Assembly (NCBI RefSeq): GCF_001417815.1
Contig: NZ_BCFK01000067.1
Location: forward strand, 1-64,000
DNA: 64,000 nucleotides
DNA from: Bifidobacterium aesculapii
Lineage (GTDB): Bacteria; Actinomycetota; Actinomycetes; Actinomycetales; Bifidobacteriaceae
Reading direction: 5' to 3'
Below, piece by piece: positions 45,778 through 53,576 of this stretch (position 1 is the first letter of the stretch; each line of letters opens with the position of its first letter). The notes beneath the pieces are model-generated. The model did not search any database, was not told the DNA's origin, and saw only the letters and a list, made by a program, of their open reading frames with translations. The position numbers were made by a program, and so were the translations under genes.

Positions 45778-45806
45778 AAGATACGCGACTTTCCCCCATC
45801 ACGCAA
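45778..45806 (-). promoter_or_regulatory. Promoter of the tRNA cluster
   Basis: On the minus strand: TTGCGT (45806-45801), a 17-bp spacer, TATCTT (45783-45778), with the first tRNA beginning 36 bp downstream. The remaining gap to 46047 contains nothing further that I recognise. Confidence 0.6.
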
Positions 45807-46047
45807 ATCGTCGCCGCGCTTCGGCGTGTCGCGTTGATACGAGCCGCCTGCGGCAGGCTGGAGACGCACCATGCCGAACGTTGCCCGAACCGCCCGCATA
45901 TCGCACAATATCGCCGCGATTGCCGCAAAACCGCACGCACCGGCGCGATTAGACTTGGGGGATGACGACAGTGGAGCGCCGGGGCCGCGCGCGTGCGGCG
46001 GCACCGGCCCGATGACGGCACGACAACGGCACTCCGGGGAGGTGCAT

Positions 46048-47661
46048 ATGGGCAACGTGTTCGATTACGTGTGCAGGGAGCGGCGCCCGTTGACCGATCC
46101 GGACGCGCCATTCAACGAGGTGGACGCGTTGGTGTTCTCCTCGCTTTCCTATGAGGATGTCGCGGCGTGCGCCCCCACGCTGGAACTCAGGGAGAACGGC
46201 ACTTCGTTGGCGGCTCGGCTGCGGACGTTCGAGCCGCGCCACCCACGGCTGTGGATCAGGGGGCTGATGCGCGAACCGTTCACGTCGGTCACGCTCGCCG
46301 AAGCCGAGGCCACGATGCATGACGGCGAAGATGCCGGCATCGCGAGCGCGACTGACGGCGCGAGCGCCGGAGGGGCGGTCTCCGCGGACGTCCGAAAGGG
46401 CGGAAGCACGGACTCTGAACGTGGGCGGCGCGGCGACACGACCGAGGAGCGCGGAGGGACTCCCTCCGTTCATGCCGACGACACCGGCCATACCAACGAA
46501 GCCGGAAACGCCGAAAATGCCGATGCCACGACCGACGGGACGACCGCCACGGGCGCGCATCACGTCGCCGAAGCAGACGGTGCCGCCGAAGCCGATTCCG
46601 ACAGCCGCGCCGACGCCGCGACCGGCGGACGCGACGGCGGCGCGGATGCCGCCGAAGCCGGCCCGGATGGCGCGGACGACCACGAAGCCAAGATCGTCGG
46701 CCTGGTCGACCCGAACACGACCCATGACTTCTTCGCCGCGGTGGCGGCGTCCCCCCGATTCCGCGAGGCCCGGCTGGGCGCGGTGGTCGAACACGTCGAC
46801 ACGGTCGAGCAGACGCAGTTCGCCGCGATGACGTTCATACTGCCCGACGGCCGCGATTGGCGGGGCCGGCCCCGCGCGAAGGATCCGACGCGCGGCGGCA
46901 CGATGGTCATCGCGTTCCGCGGCACGGACGATTCGCTCATCGGCTGGAAGGAGGACTTCAACATGGCCTTCCAGTACCCGGTGCCGGCGCAGCGGGCGGC
47001 GAGCGCGTATCTGGGCATGGCGGCGCGCCTGTGGCGTGGCGACATCGTGCTCACCGGTCATTCGAAGGGCGGCAATCTGGCCGTGTACGCGGCGATGAAC
47101 GCGGATCCCGAGGTGCAGCGCCGCATCTGTCACGTGTATTCGTTGGATGGGCCGGGGTTCCCGCCGACCATCGTCACGTCGCGCGAGTATCTCGACATCC
47201 AGCCGAAGGTGACGAAGATCGTGCCGAGCTCGTCGATCGTGGGGCAGATCTTCGAGACGCCGGAGCCGTGCCGCGTGGTCACGTCGGATTCGGACGGCAT
47301 CATGCAGCATTTCACGTTCTCCTGGCAGGTGGAGGGCGATCATTTCGTGACGGAGCCGGATCTTGCGTCGAGTTCGCAGCTGTTCAACGAATCGTTGAAC
47401 GCGTGGATGGCGGGGTTGACGGCGGAGCAGCGCGAGCGCGCGGTGGACGCGCTGTTCGCGGTGCTGCACGCGAACGGCGCGACGACGTTCTCCGAGGTGG
47501 TGGACGGTTTCCCGGGGTCGATTCCGGCGATGATCGGCTCGATGCTGGGATTGTCGGCGCAGGACCGCCGGCATCTGCTGGAGGCGGTGGGGATGCTGAT
47601 CCGCGCGTCGATGGCGCGCAATGGCGGCAGGCCGAAGGAGCGGGAGAAGCCGCGGGAATGA
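46048..47661 (+). CDS. DUF2974 (Mbeg1-like) alpha/beta hydrolase with disordered insertion
   Basis: The 537-residue cytoplasmic protein starts GNVFDYVCRERRPLTDPDAPFNEVDALVFSSLSYEDV-like, the DUF2974 opening. A ~130-residue low-complexity insertion (Ala/Asp/Gly/Thr, ~95-225) follows, then the hydrolase core. The nucleophile elbow is GHSKGGN with S339 and the oxyanion region is FRGTDDSLIGWKEDFNM. Characterised relatives are lipase-like; the substrate here is unknown. GGGGAGG 5 nt before ATG 46048 fixes the start; an upstream in-frame reading is not conserved-looking. The last ~100 residues are helical. Confidence 0.88.
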   Translation: MGNVFDYVCRERRPLTDPDAPFNEVDALVFSSLSYEDVAACAPTLELRENGTSLAARLRTFEPRHPRLWIRGLMREPFTSVTLAEAEATMHDGEDAGIASATDGASAGGAVSADVRKGGSTDSERGRRGDTTEERGGTPSVHADDTGHTNEAGNAENADATTDGTTATGAHHVAEADGAAEADSDSRADAATGGRDGGADAAEAGPDGADDHEAKIVGLVDPNTTHDFFAAVAASPRFREARLGAVVEHVDTVEQTQFAAMTFILPDGRDWRGRPRAKDPTRGGTMVIAFRGTDDSLIGWKEDFNMAFQYPVPAQRAASAYLGMAARLWRGDIVLTGHSKGGNLAVYAAMNADPEVQRRICHVYSLDGPGFPPTIVTSREYLDIQPKVTKIVPSSSIVGQIFETPEPCRVVTSDSDGIMQHFTFSWQVEGDHFVTEPDLASSSQLFNESLNAWMAGLTAEQRERAVDALFAVLHANGATTFSEVVDGFPGSIPAMIGSMLGLSAQDRRHLLEAVGMLIRASMARNGGRPKEREKPRE

Positions 47662-47719
47662 CGGCTGCGGCGGTCCGGCGTGAGCATGCCGGCGTTGTCT
47701 CGTTATTGGCTATACTGTC

Positions 47720-47734
47720 TAGACAAGATGTCTA
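47720..47734. promoter_or_regulatory. Operator-like palindrome TAGACAAGATGTCTA
   Basis: A perfect 15-bp inverted repeat (TAGACA-AGA-TGTCTA) directly after a TATACT box (47711-47716) and 57 bp before the TetR-type gene. An overlapping TGTCTAGACA palindrome sits at 47716-47725. Likely the autoregulatory site of that regulator. Confidence 0.65.
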
Positions 47735-47790
47735 AATACATCCGGCATCCGCCTATCCGGCATCCGATCCGAATCCATCAGGAGTCGCCT

Positions 47791-48420
47791 ATGTCACGCC
47801 CACGAAGGGATTCGGCGGTCCCGCCCGCCCGCGAACGCATGCAGGACGCGTTCTGGAAGCTGCTGGCCGACCGCGAATACCGCAGGATCACCGTCACGGA
47901 CATCGTGCGCAGCGCGCAGGTGAACCGCAACTCGTTCTACTACCATTTCTCCGGACTGCCGGAACTCGCCGACGCGGCGATCCTCGCGGAGGTGCAGTCG
48001 TCGCCGCTCGTCCACGACGCCCCGAATCCGGACGTGGACCCGCAGGAGCATTGGCGCGCGCACATCACGCATTTCATGCGCACGCCGCGCGAACGCGAGC
48101 GCATCGACCGTCTCGCACTCCTCGCCGGACCGCACAGCTCCCCCGAACTCGTCGAGTCACTGCATGATTTCGCGCGTCTGTCGCTCATCGGGACGCTCGA
48201 GCTCGATTCCGACCATCTCGACCTCAAGACGGACCTGCTGCTCGACTTCACCGCAGGCGGACTGCTCTCCATCCTCAAACGGTGGCCGGAACTGCGCGAG
48301 ACCATCTCGATGGACGATCTGCTCAACGACGACGTCGCCATGCTCGCCATGGGCATCTACATGTCGATGTCCAAGGAGAACATGCTCGCCTACTGGAACC
48401 GCATCTTCAACAAAGGGTAG
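47791..48420 (+). CDS. TetR/AcrR-type transcriptional regulator
   Basis: The 209-residue protein has a TetR-like helix-turn-helix in its first ~55 residues (MQDAFWKLLADREYRRITVTDIVRSAQVNRNSFYYHF) and an all-helical C-terminal ligand domain. AGGAG precedes ATG 47791 by about 6 nt. The palindromes at 47716-47734 in its promoter suggest self-repression. aspA follows 110 bp later on the same strand, so it may be a target or read-through partner, but this is only positional. Confidence 0.88.
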   Translation: MSRPRRDSAVPPARERMQDAFWKLLADREYRRITVTDIVRSAQVNRNSFYYHFSGLPELADAAILAEVQSSPLVHDAPNPDVDPQEHWRAHITHFMRTPRERERIDRLALLAGPHSSPELVESLHDFARLSLIGTLELDSDHLDLKTDLLLDFTAGGLLSILKRWPELRETISMDDLLNDDVAMLAMGIYMSMSKENMLAYWNRIFNKG

Positions 48421-48529
48421 ACGGGCGCCGGCGGAACGCCGCGTGCGGACCGTTCCTGTGCGGTTTCTCACAGGGGTGAATCGGGCGGCGATGATGGCGT
48501 TTCGCGCGCGGAACCAGCATGATGGAAGC

Positions 48530-50065
48530 ATGACGAACGAGACGACCCACGAGGTCCACGCAACGTACGATCCGACCGCGACGTCGGCTGCAACGCAGCC
48601 CGCCGCACAGCCGACGGACGGTCCGGCGCGACCGGCCGTGCGCATCGAGCACGACTGCATCGGCGAGATGGCGGTGCCCGCGAACGTGTACTGGGGCATC
48701 CACACGCAGCGCGCGATCGGCAACTTCCCCGTCTCCGGCATCTCGGACTCCGCGCACCCCGAACTCATCCGCGCCTACGCGACCGTCAAGCGGGCGTGCG
48801 CGGGCGCGAACGAGGAGTTGGGACTCCTCGACGCGGACAAGGCGAGGTTCATCCGCGAGGCGTGTCTGGAGATCGAAGGCGGCATGCTCGCCGACCAGTT
48901 CCCGGTGGACGTGATGCAGGGCGGCGCCGGCACGTCATCGAACATGAACATGAACGAGGTGATCGCCAACCGCGCGCTCGAGCTCGCCGGGCGCACGCGC
49001 GGCGACTACGGCTACATCCACCCGAACGACGACGTCAACGAATCTCAGTCCACGAACGACACGTACCCGGCGGCGTGCAAGCTCGCTATCATCGACGCGA
49101 TCCACCCGCTCGCCGAATCGACCAAGCGCCTCGCGCGCGCGTTCCACGATCTGGCCGACAAGCACATCCACGACGTGACGATCGGCCGCACGCAGCTGCA
49201 GGACGCCGTGCCGATGACCTACGGTCAGGAGTTCCACGCGTTCGCCACGCTGCTCAAATCCGATTTGGCGATGTTCGAGCAGCTGGTTCCGCAGCTCGCG
49301 CAACTGAACCTCGGCGCCACGGCCATCGGCACCGGCATCTGCGCGGACCTGCGCTTCCGCCAGGCTGCGACCGAGCATCTGGCGCGCATCACCGGACTGC
49401 CGGTCACGGCAGCGCCGGACCCGGTGGCGGCGATGACCGACATGGGCGCGTACGTGGCGACCTCCGCCGCGTTGAAGAACCTCGCCGTGCACCTGAAGAA
49501 GGCGGCCGACGACCTGCGTCTGCTCAACTCCGGGCCGCGCGCCGGATTCAACGACCTCGACGTGCCGGCCCGGCAGGCGGGCTCCAGCATCATGCCGGCC
49601 AAGGTGAACCCGGTGATTCCCGAATGCGTGAACCAGTGCTGCTTCATGGTGTTCGGCATGGACGTGACCGTGAACTGGGCGGTGGCCGAAGGTCAGCTGC
49701 AGCTCAACGCGTTCGACCCGGTCATGGTGCATGAGATCCTCTCCGGCATGTCGCTGCTCACCAACGCGATGGAGACGTTCCGCGTCAACTGCGTGGAAGG
49801 CATCGTCGTGCACACCGAAGTGGGGCGGGCGCACGCCGAGTCGACGCCGTCGATCGCGGCCGCGCTCAACCACTACATCGGCTACGAGCAGGGTTCCGCA
49901 ATCGCGGCCGAAGCGGTGCGTTCGGGCCGCACGGTGCGCGAGGTGGCCGGCGAGATGACCGACCTGCCGGCGGAACGGCTCGACGAGATCCTCGATCCGA
50001 TCCGCCTGGCGCGCGGGCTCGGGCAGACCTGCCGCGAGCACGCGCAGGACCGTCAGGAGCGGTAG
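48530..50065 (+). CDS. aspA: Aspartate ammonia-lyase
   Basis: AspA reversibly deaminates aspartate to fumarate. It belongs to the fumarase/aspartase superfamily: the signature GSSIMPAKVNP is present, along with GGAGTSSNMNMNEVIANRA (site with TSTNMN-like loop) and the TIGRTQLQDAVPMTYGQEF block. At 511 residues it is ~40 longer than E. coli AspA because of an Ala/Thr/Pro-rich N-terminus. The SSN loop and MPAKVNP context favour aspartase over class II fumarase, but the two cannot be fully separated by eye. GGAAGC sits just before the ATG. A large hairpin terminator follows. Confidence 0.9.
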   Translation: MTNETTHEVHATYDPTATSAATQPAAQPTDGPARPAVRIEHDCIGEMAVPANVYWGIHTQRAIGNFPVSGISDSAHPELIRAYATVKRACAGANEELGLLDADKARFIREACLEIEGGMLADQFPVDVMQGGAGTSSNMNMNEVIANRALELAGRTRGDYGYIHPNDDVNESQSTNDTYPAACKLAIIDAIHPLAESTKRLARAFHDLADKHIHDVTIGRTQLQDAVPMTYGQEFHAFATLLKSDLAMFEQLVPQLAQLNLGATAIGTGICADLRFRQAATEHLARITGLPVTAAPDPVAAMTDMGAYVATSAALKNLAVHLKKAADDLRLLNSGPRAGFNDLDVPARQAGSSIMPAKVNPVIPECVNQCCFMVFGMDVTVNWAVAEGQLQLNAFDPVMVHEILSGMSLLTNAMETFRVNCVEGIVVHTEVGRAHAESTPSIAAALNHYIGYEQGSAIAAEAVRSGRTVREVAGEMTDLPAERLDEILDPIRLARGLGQTCREHAQDRQER

Positions 50066-50090
50066 CGGCGGCATACGGCGTGTTGTGTTG

Positions 50091-50146
50091 TCGTGGCGCC
50101 GGGCCCGTGCTGGTCGATGCGTGCCGGCACGGGCCCGGCACCACGA
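50091..50146 (+). terminator. aspA terminator hairpin
   Basis: TCGTGGCGCCGGGCCCGTGC (50091-50110) pairs with GCACGGGCCCGGCACCACGA (50127-50146) with one two-base mismatch. A very stable stem 25 bp beyond the aspA stop. No T-run follows. Confidence 0.75.
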
Positions 50147-50224
50147 CACGCCGACGACACGTCTCACAGCTGTTTTCCGGCAGACATGCACCGGCTGCCC
50201 ATAACGCTCGTTATGGTTGGTCGC

Positions 50225-51067
50225 ATGAATACTCAAGATTTCACCGGACTGATACTGTCGTGGTTCCGCCTGAACGCCGGCAAGCTGGTATGGCTGCTCA
50301 TCATGTTCGTGGCGGCCGTAATCGCCGATCGGGTGCTGCGGCGCGTGGTGCGCAAGATCATCGACAACTCCCAGGTGCCGATTCCGAGCGCCTCCATCTT
50401 CATCAACCTGATACGCGTGGTGATATGGTGCCTCGCCGTCGGCATGGTTCTGCAGCCGGTGTTCGGCATCAACCCGGCCACGCTGGTCACCGCGCTCGGC
50501 GTCGGCGGCGTCGCGCTCTCCTTCGGCCTGAAGGACACGATCGCGAACGTGGTCGGCGGATTCGGCCTGATGATGGGGCATGTGATCCGGCCCGGCGACC
50601 AGGTCACCATCCAGGGCGTGACCGGCGCGGTGGTGGACATCACGTGGCGGCACACGGTGGTCGAGACGCGAGGCGGCGACCGGATGGTCATCCCGAACTC
50701 GGTGCTCAACACGGCGTCGCTCACCAAGCTCACCGCCGCCAGCGAAAGCACGGTGACCATGCCGTTTACGGTGAAGGGTGGCGCCGACCCGGACGAAGTG
50801 AGCCGCGACATGCTCCGGCGCGTGCAGGAAAGCGCTTCCGGGCTGCTTCTGCCGGACAATCCGCCGCTGGTCAAGTTCACCGGATTCTCGCCATACGGCA
50901 CGGAGGGCGTGGTGATGCTGTTCGTACGCGATGGCGTGTTTCTCTCCACCGCGAAGGACCGTGCGGCACGCGCCATCGCCACGGCCGACTATCTCGTGAG
51001 CGACGGCGGCGCGTCGGAAGCGGTGACCGAAGACGCGCCTCATTCGGCCGCGAACACGGCCGAATAG
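50225..51067 (+). CDS. Small-conductance mechanosensitive channel (MscS family)
   Basis: The 280-residue membrane protein releases solutes upon osmotic downshock. It has three N-terminal helices; the third (pore) helix reads TLVTALGVGGVALSFGLKDTIANVVGG with the Gly/Ala packing pattern of MscS. The beta domain follows (RPGDQVTIQGVTGAVVDITW) with the conserved IPNS loop and an alpha/beta C-terminus. There is no ribosome binding site; TATGGT ends 7 nt before the ATG. It converges on the CPBP protease gene. Confidence 0.95.
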   Translation: MNTQDFTGLILSWFRLNAGKLVWLLIMFVAAVIADRVLRRVVRKIIDNSQVPIPSASIFINLIRVVIWCLAVGMVLQPVFGINPATLVTALGVGGVALSFGLKDTIANVVGGFGLMMGHVIRPGDQVTIQGVTGAVVDITWRHTVVETRGGDRMVIPNSVLNTASLTKLTAASESTVTMPFTVKGGADPDEVSRDMLRRVQESASGLLLPDNPPLVKFTGFSPYGTEGVVMLFVRDGVFLSTAKDRAARAIATADYLVSDGGASEAVTEDAPHSAANTAE

Positions 51068-51094
51068 CGCCTAATGCCTAACAAAAGAACCGCT

Positions 51095-51129
51095 CGGAGG
51101 TCGGGCCGCGGCGTCGCGGCGCACCTCCG
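51095..51129. terminator. Bidirectional hairpin between mscS and the CPBP gene
   Basis: CGGAGGT (51095-51101) pairs with ACCTCCG (51123-51129); the interior is a further GC-rich stem (GCCGCGGCG region). It lies between convergent genes. Confidence 0.65.
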
Positions 51130-51137
51130 ACGGCGTC

Positions 51138-52196
51138 TCAGAACCGAAGCAATCCCATCGTCCACAACGCGAGCACCGCGGTGAGCGCCGTGTAGACGAC
51201 CATGCCGGGGTTGAGGAAGGCAAGACGGGCGCCATACCACTTCGGCAGCTGCTCGGGCGGATCATAGAACTCCAAGCGGCGCACGTTGACGAACAGGAGC
51301 ACGATGCCGGCGATGACGAGACACACCATCAGCACGCCATACAATCCGAGCAGCATGACGCCCGCCATCATGCTCGGATTCGATTCGGCCGCACGCATCA
51401 GCGCCGCCTCGCTCGTGGACCCTTCGAGCAGCCCTTGGATATCGCCGCCGGAGGCGAGACGCAAGGCGCCGGGGCCGATCAGCGAGCCGAACGCGTTGAT
51501 GACCATATGCATGATCACCGGATACCGCAGCCGGCTGGTGCGCATATACGCGTAGGCGAACACGAGTCCAAGGCCGAACGCGTAGAAGAACTGGTACAGG
51601 TTCATGTGGAACATGGCGAACGCGAACGCGGACAGCACGATGGCCGTACGCTCGCCGTAGCGGCGCGTACGGTCGATGAGTTGCTTGCGGAACAGCCATT
51701 CCTCGAACAGCGGCGCGAGCAGCACGACGAACAGCGCGTTCATCCACGGGTCCGACCGGGCGATGATGCCGGAGACGCGGTCCGAGGCCTGACCGCCCGA
51801 AATCACGCCGGACATCCACGAGCCGATGACATTGCCGAACACCATGATTGGGAAGCACACGATCATCATCGTCCAGAACCGTTTCGCGCCGAGCGTGAAC
51901 TCGCGCGCCTGCAGCGCGGGCACACGGTCGATCACCATCATGCCCATCGGCATCGCCACCGCATACAACGGGCCGGACGAGAGCAGCAACGACACCCACA
52001 TGGGCGCGCCTTGGGGGAAGAACGGCTGCAGCAGGCCGGATAGCACGGTGTTCAACCCCACCCAGAACGCGATGGTCACGCACAATCCGATGCCCACCAG
52101 CGTGAACCGCCGGTGCGCCTCCAAGAAGAACGGGCGGTTCTCGCCCTCCATCGACTCCCCCGGCTCCGTCCGCGGCGACTGCTGTTGATCACTCAT
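51138..52196 (-). CDS. CPBP-family intramembrane protease
   Basis: The 352-residue protein has about eight membrane helices and the three CPBP (Abi) motifs: EEWLFR (motif 1), FHMNLYQF (motif 2) and the later HMVIN (motif 3). Such glutamate proteases resemble CAAX prenyl endopeptidases; in Gram-positives some confer bacteriocin immunity or process peptides. No bacteriocin gene is nearby. The ATG at 52196 (MSDQQQSPRTEP) has TATGCT 7 nt upstream and no ribosome binding site; the in-frame upstream region is the hairpin described next and is not coding. Confidence 0.92.
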   Translation of the reverse strand: MSDQQQSPRTEPGESMEGENRPFFLEAHRRFTLVGIGLCVTIAFWVGLNTVLSGLLQPFFPQGAPMWVSLLLSSGPLYAVAMPMGMMVIDRVPALQAREFTLGAKRFWTMMIVCFPIMVFGNVIGSWMSGVISGGQASDRVSGIIARSDPWMNALFVVLLAPLFEEWLFRKQLIDRTRRYGERTAIVLSAFAFAMFHMNLYQFFYAFGLGLVFAYAYMRTSRLRYPVIMHMVINAFGSLIGPGALRLASGGDIQGLLEGSTSEAALMRAAESNPSMMAGVMLLGLYGVLMVCLVIAGIVLLFVNVRRLEFYDPPEQLPKWYGARLAFLNPGMVVYTALTAVLALWTMGLLRF

Positions 52197-52209
52197 ACCG
52201 CCCAGCATA

Positions 52210-52251
52210 CGGCACCCAAGCCCGCATCGAATGAGCGGGGCTTGGGTGCCG
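52210..52251 (-). terminator. Terminator of the 53338-52327 operon
   Basis: CGGCACCCAAGCCCGC (52210-52225) pairs with GCGGGGCTTGGGTGCCG (52235-52251), with one bulged G. It lies 76 bp past the regulator stop on the minus strand and just upstream of the CPBP promoter. Confidence 0.75.
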
Positions 52252-52326
52252 AAGCGCGTGTCATGTATCCGTATGTGTGTCGTGTATGCATGTATGCCGT
52301 TCGTTCGTCTCGACCGAAACGTCATG

Positions 52327-52659
52327 TCATCCGTCGAGCAGGTCTCCGGCGGCGATGGCGCGCAGGGCGGCGAGATGGGCCGCCATGGCCGCGCGGCCTT
52401 CGGGAGTGATGGATGCCCAGGTGACCATGTGCCGGTTCGATTCGCCCCGGCGTTTGGTCAACGTCACATAGCCGCAGTCGGCGAGGGTCTTGAGGTGACG
52501 CGAGCACATCGCGTCGCTCAGTCCGAGTGTTTCGCGAATCGCGGAGAACGGCACCTCCTTCATGCCGGAGAGCAGTCCGCAGATGCGCAGCCGCATCGGT
52601 TCGTGGATGATCTCGTCGAACCGGGGTTCGACGCTTCTATTCGCCTGTTCACGCGTCAT
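52327..52659 (-). CDS. Winged-helix regulator (HTH_27/MarR-like)
   Basis: The 110-residue protein is a small winged-helix DNA-binding domain: HEPMRLRICGLLSGMKEVPF, then the recognition helix region LSDAMCSRHLKTLADCGYV and a basic wing LTKRRGESNRHM. It matches regulators that pair with a four-helix membrane protein. The ATG at 52659 overlaps the membrane protein stop by 11 nt, so the two are co-translated; a GTG at 52668 is the alternative. It probably controls its own operon through the operators near 53390-53440. Confidence 0.88.
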   Translation of the reverse strand: MTREQANRSVEPRFDEIIHEPMRLRICGLLSGMKEVPFSAIRETLGLSDAMCSRHLKTLADCGYVTLTKRRGESNRHMVTWASITPEGRAAMAAHLAALRAIAAGDLLDG

Positions 52660-53338
52660 AGCCGTCACGCTTCATGAGTCGGACGCAGTATCGGTCGTAC
52701 GCGTATTCGCCGAGCCCGCCGACGGCACCCATCGCCAAAGCGATGATCGAAGGCGCGACCTCCGAATCATAAGGCAGCCATGGCAGGCCCAACGGTCCAA
52801 GGATGATGTAGGCGACGCCCAGGGCGGTGAGCGCATAGAACACGATCGCCATCGTCCACATCACGGCGTTGCGCGGTGCGATCAACCCGCCGAACGTGTC
52901 GAAGTCGCCGCCGATCTGCTGCTTGCGCCACGCATTTATCTGCAGCGAGACGTGCGTGGCCATGAGGATGGCGATGAATTCCGTGATTCCGGAAACGGAA
53001 AGCACCGTGTGGGCGCGCCACCAGTCCGCATTCATCTGATACCCGACCCGTGAGAAGAAATCGGCGAGCAGGAGGCACGTGACGATGCCGAGCAGGCAGC
53101 TGAACGTGTAGTACCAGTTGGGCGCCATGATGCGTTCCGCCGAGGCTTCACGGTCCTGCCGCAGTTGCGCGAGCAGGTTCGCCGCGGCATCGCCGTCGAT
53201 CGACGGGGCATTGGCGGACGACGAGGCGATGGACGTGGTCGCGTCGGGCGCCGGTGTGCCGGACGCGGCTTGGACGATGGGGTTGCGGTCGCGCGTGCCG
53301 CTTTGCAGCGGGACGCGGGGCGTGCTGTCGGTGGTCAT
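52649..53338 (-). CDS. Four-helix membrane protein paired with the regulator
   Basis: The 229-residue protein has a polar Ser/Thr/Asp-rich N-terminus (~80 residues), then four hydrophobic helices (WYYTFSCLLGIVTCLLLADF; LSVSGITEFIAILMATHV; VMWTMAIVFYALTALGVAYI; APSIIALAMGAVGGLGEYAY) and a short basic tail. No named family was recognised beyond this common membrane protein/HTH pairing. AAGGAG precedes ATG 53338 by about 6 nt. It is the first gene of a two-gene operon with its own promoter and palindromic operators. Confidence 0.85.
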   Translation of the reverse strand: MTTDSTPRVPLQSGTRDRNPIVQAASGTPAPDATTSIASSSANAPSIDGDAAANLLAQLRQDREASAERIMAPNWYYTFSCLLGIVTCLLLADFFSRVGYQMNADWWRAHTVLSVSGITEFIAILMATHVSLQINAWRKQQIGGDFDTFGGLIAPRNAVMWTMAIVFYALTALGVAYIILGPLGLPWLPYDSEVAPSIIALAMGAVGGLGEYAYDRYCVRLMKRDGYDA

Positions 53339-53389
53339 GATGGTCTCCTTGAGTGCGTGGTTACGGTGTCTCGACGGTGCGACTATCGC

Positions 53390-53440
53390 TTTTAACTTGC
53401 ATGCAAGTAAAGTATAACTCTTTACCGCAAGTAAAGCAAT
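53390..53440 (-). promoter_or_regulatory. Promoter with two operators, membrane protein/regulator operon
   Basis: On the minus strand, TTGCTT (53439-53434), a 17-bp spacer and TATACT (53416-53411) form a good promoter. Two palindromes bracket it: CTTTACCGCAAGTAAAG (53420-53436) over the spacer and -35, and ACTTGCATGCAAGT (53395-53408) just after the -10. Both share the half-site CTTTACTTGC, as expected for a cooperative autorepressor. Confidence 0.75.
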
Positions 53441-53576
53441 CTCGGATTCCCATGACACGCCGGCAACACGGACGTCGCGCCACGGGGGTGTCATCACAAC
53501 AACAGATGGCTTGGGTTCCCATAGGAATCCCAAGCCATCCTCATGCGAGCCGTCAGCGGCCCGCCACATCAGCGAA

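Noticed and set aside
48530-50065. Class II fumarase instead of aspartase
   Set aside because: The active-site context favours AspA by eye; fumarase is not excluded but is judged less likely.
48935-51043. 702-codon minus-strand ORF over aspA and mscS
   Set aside because: Antisense shadow spanning two well-supported plus-strand genes and their terminator.
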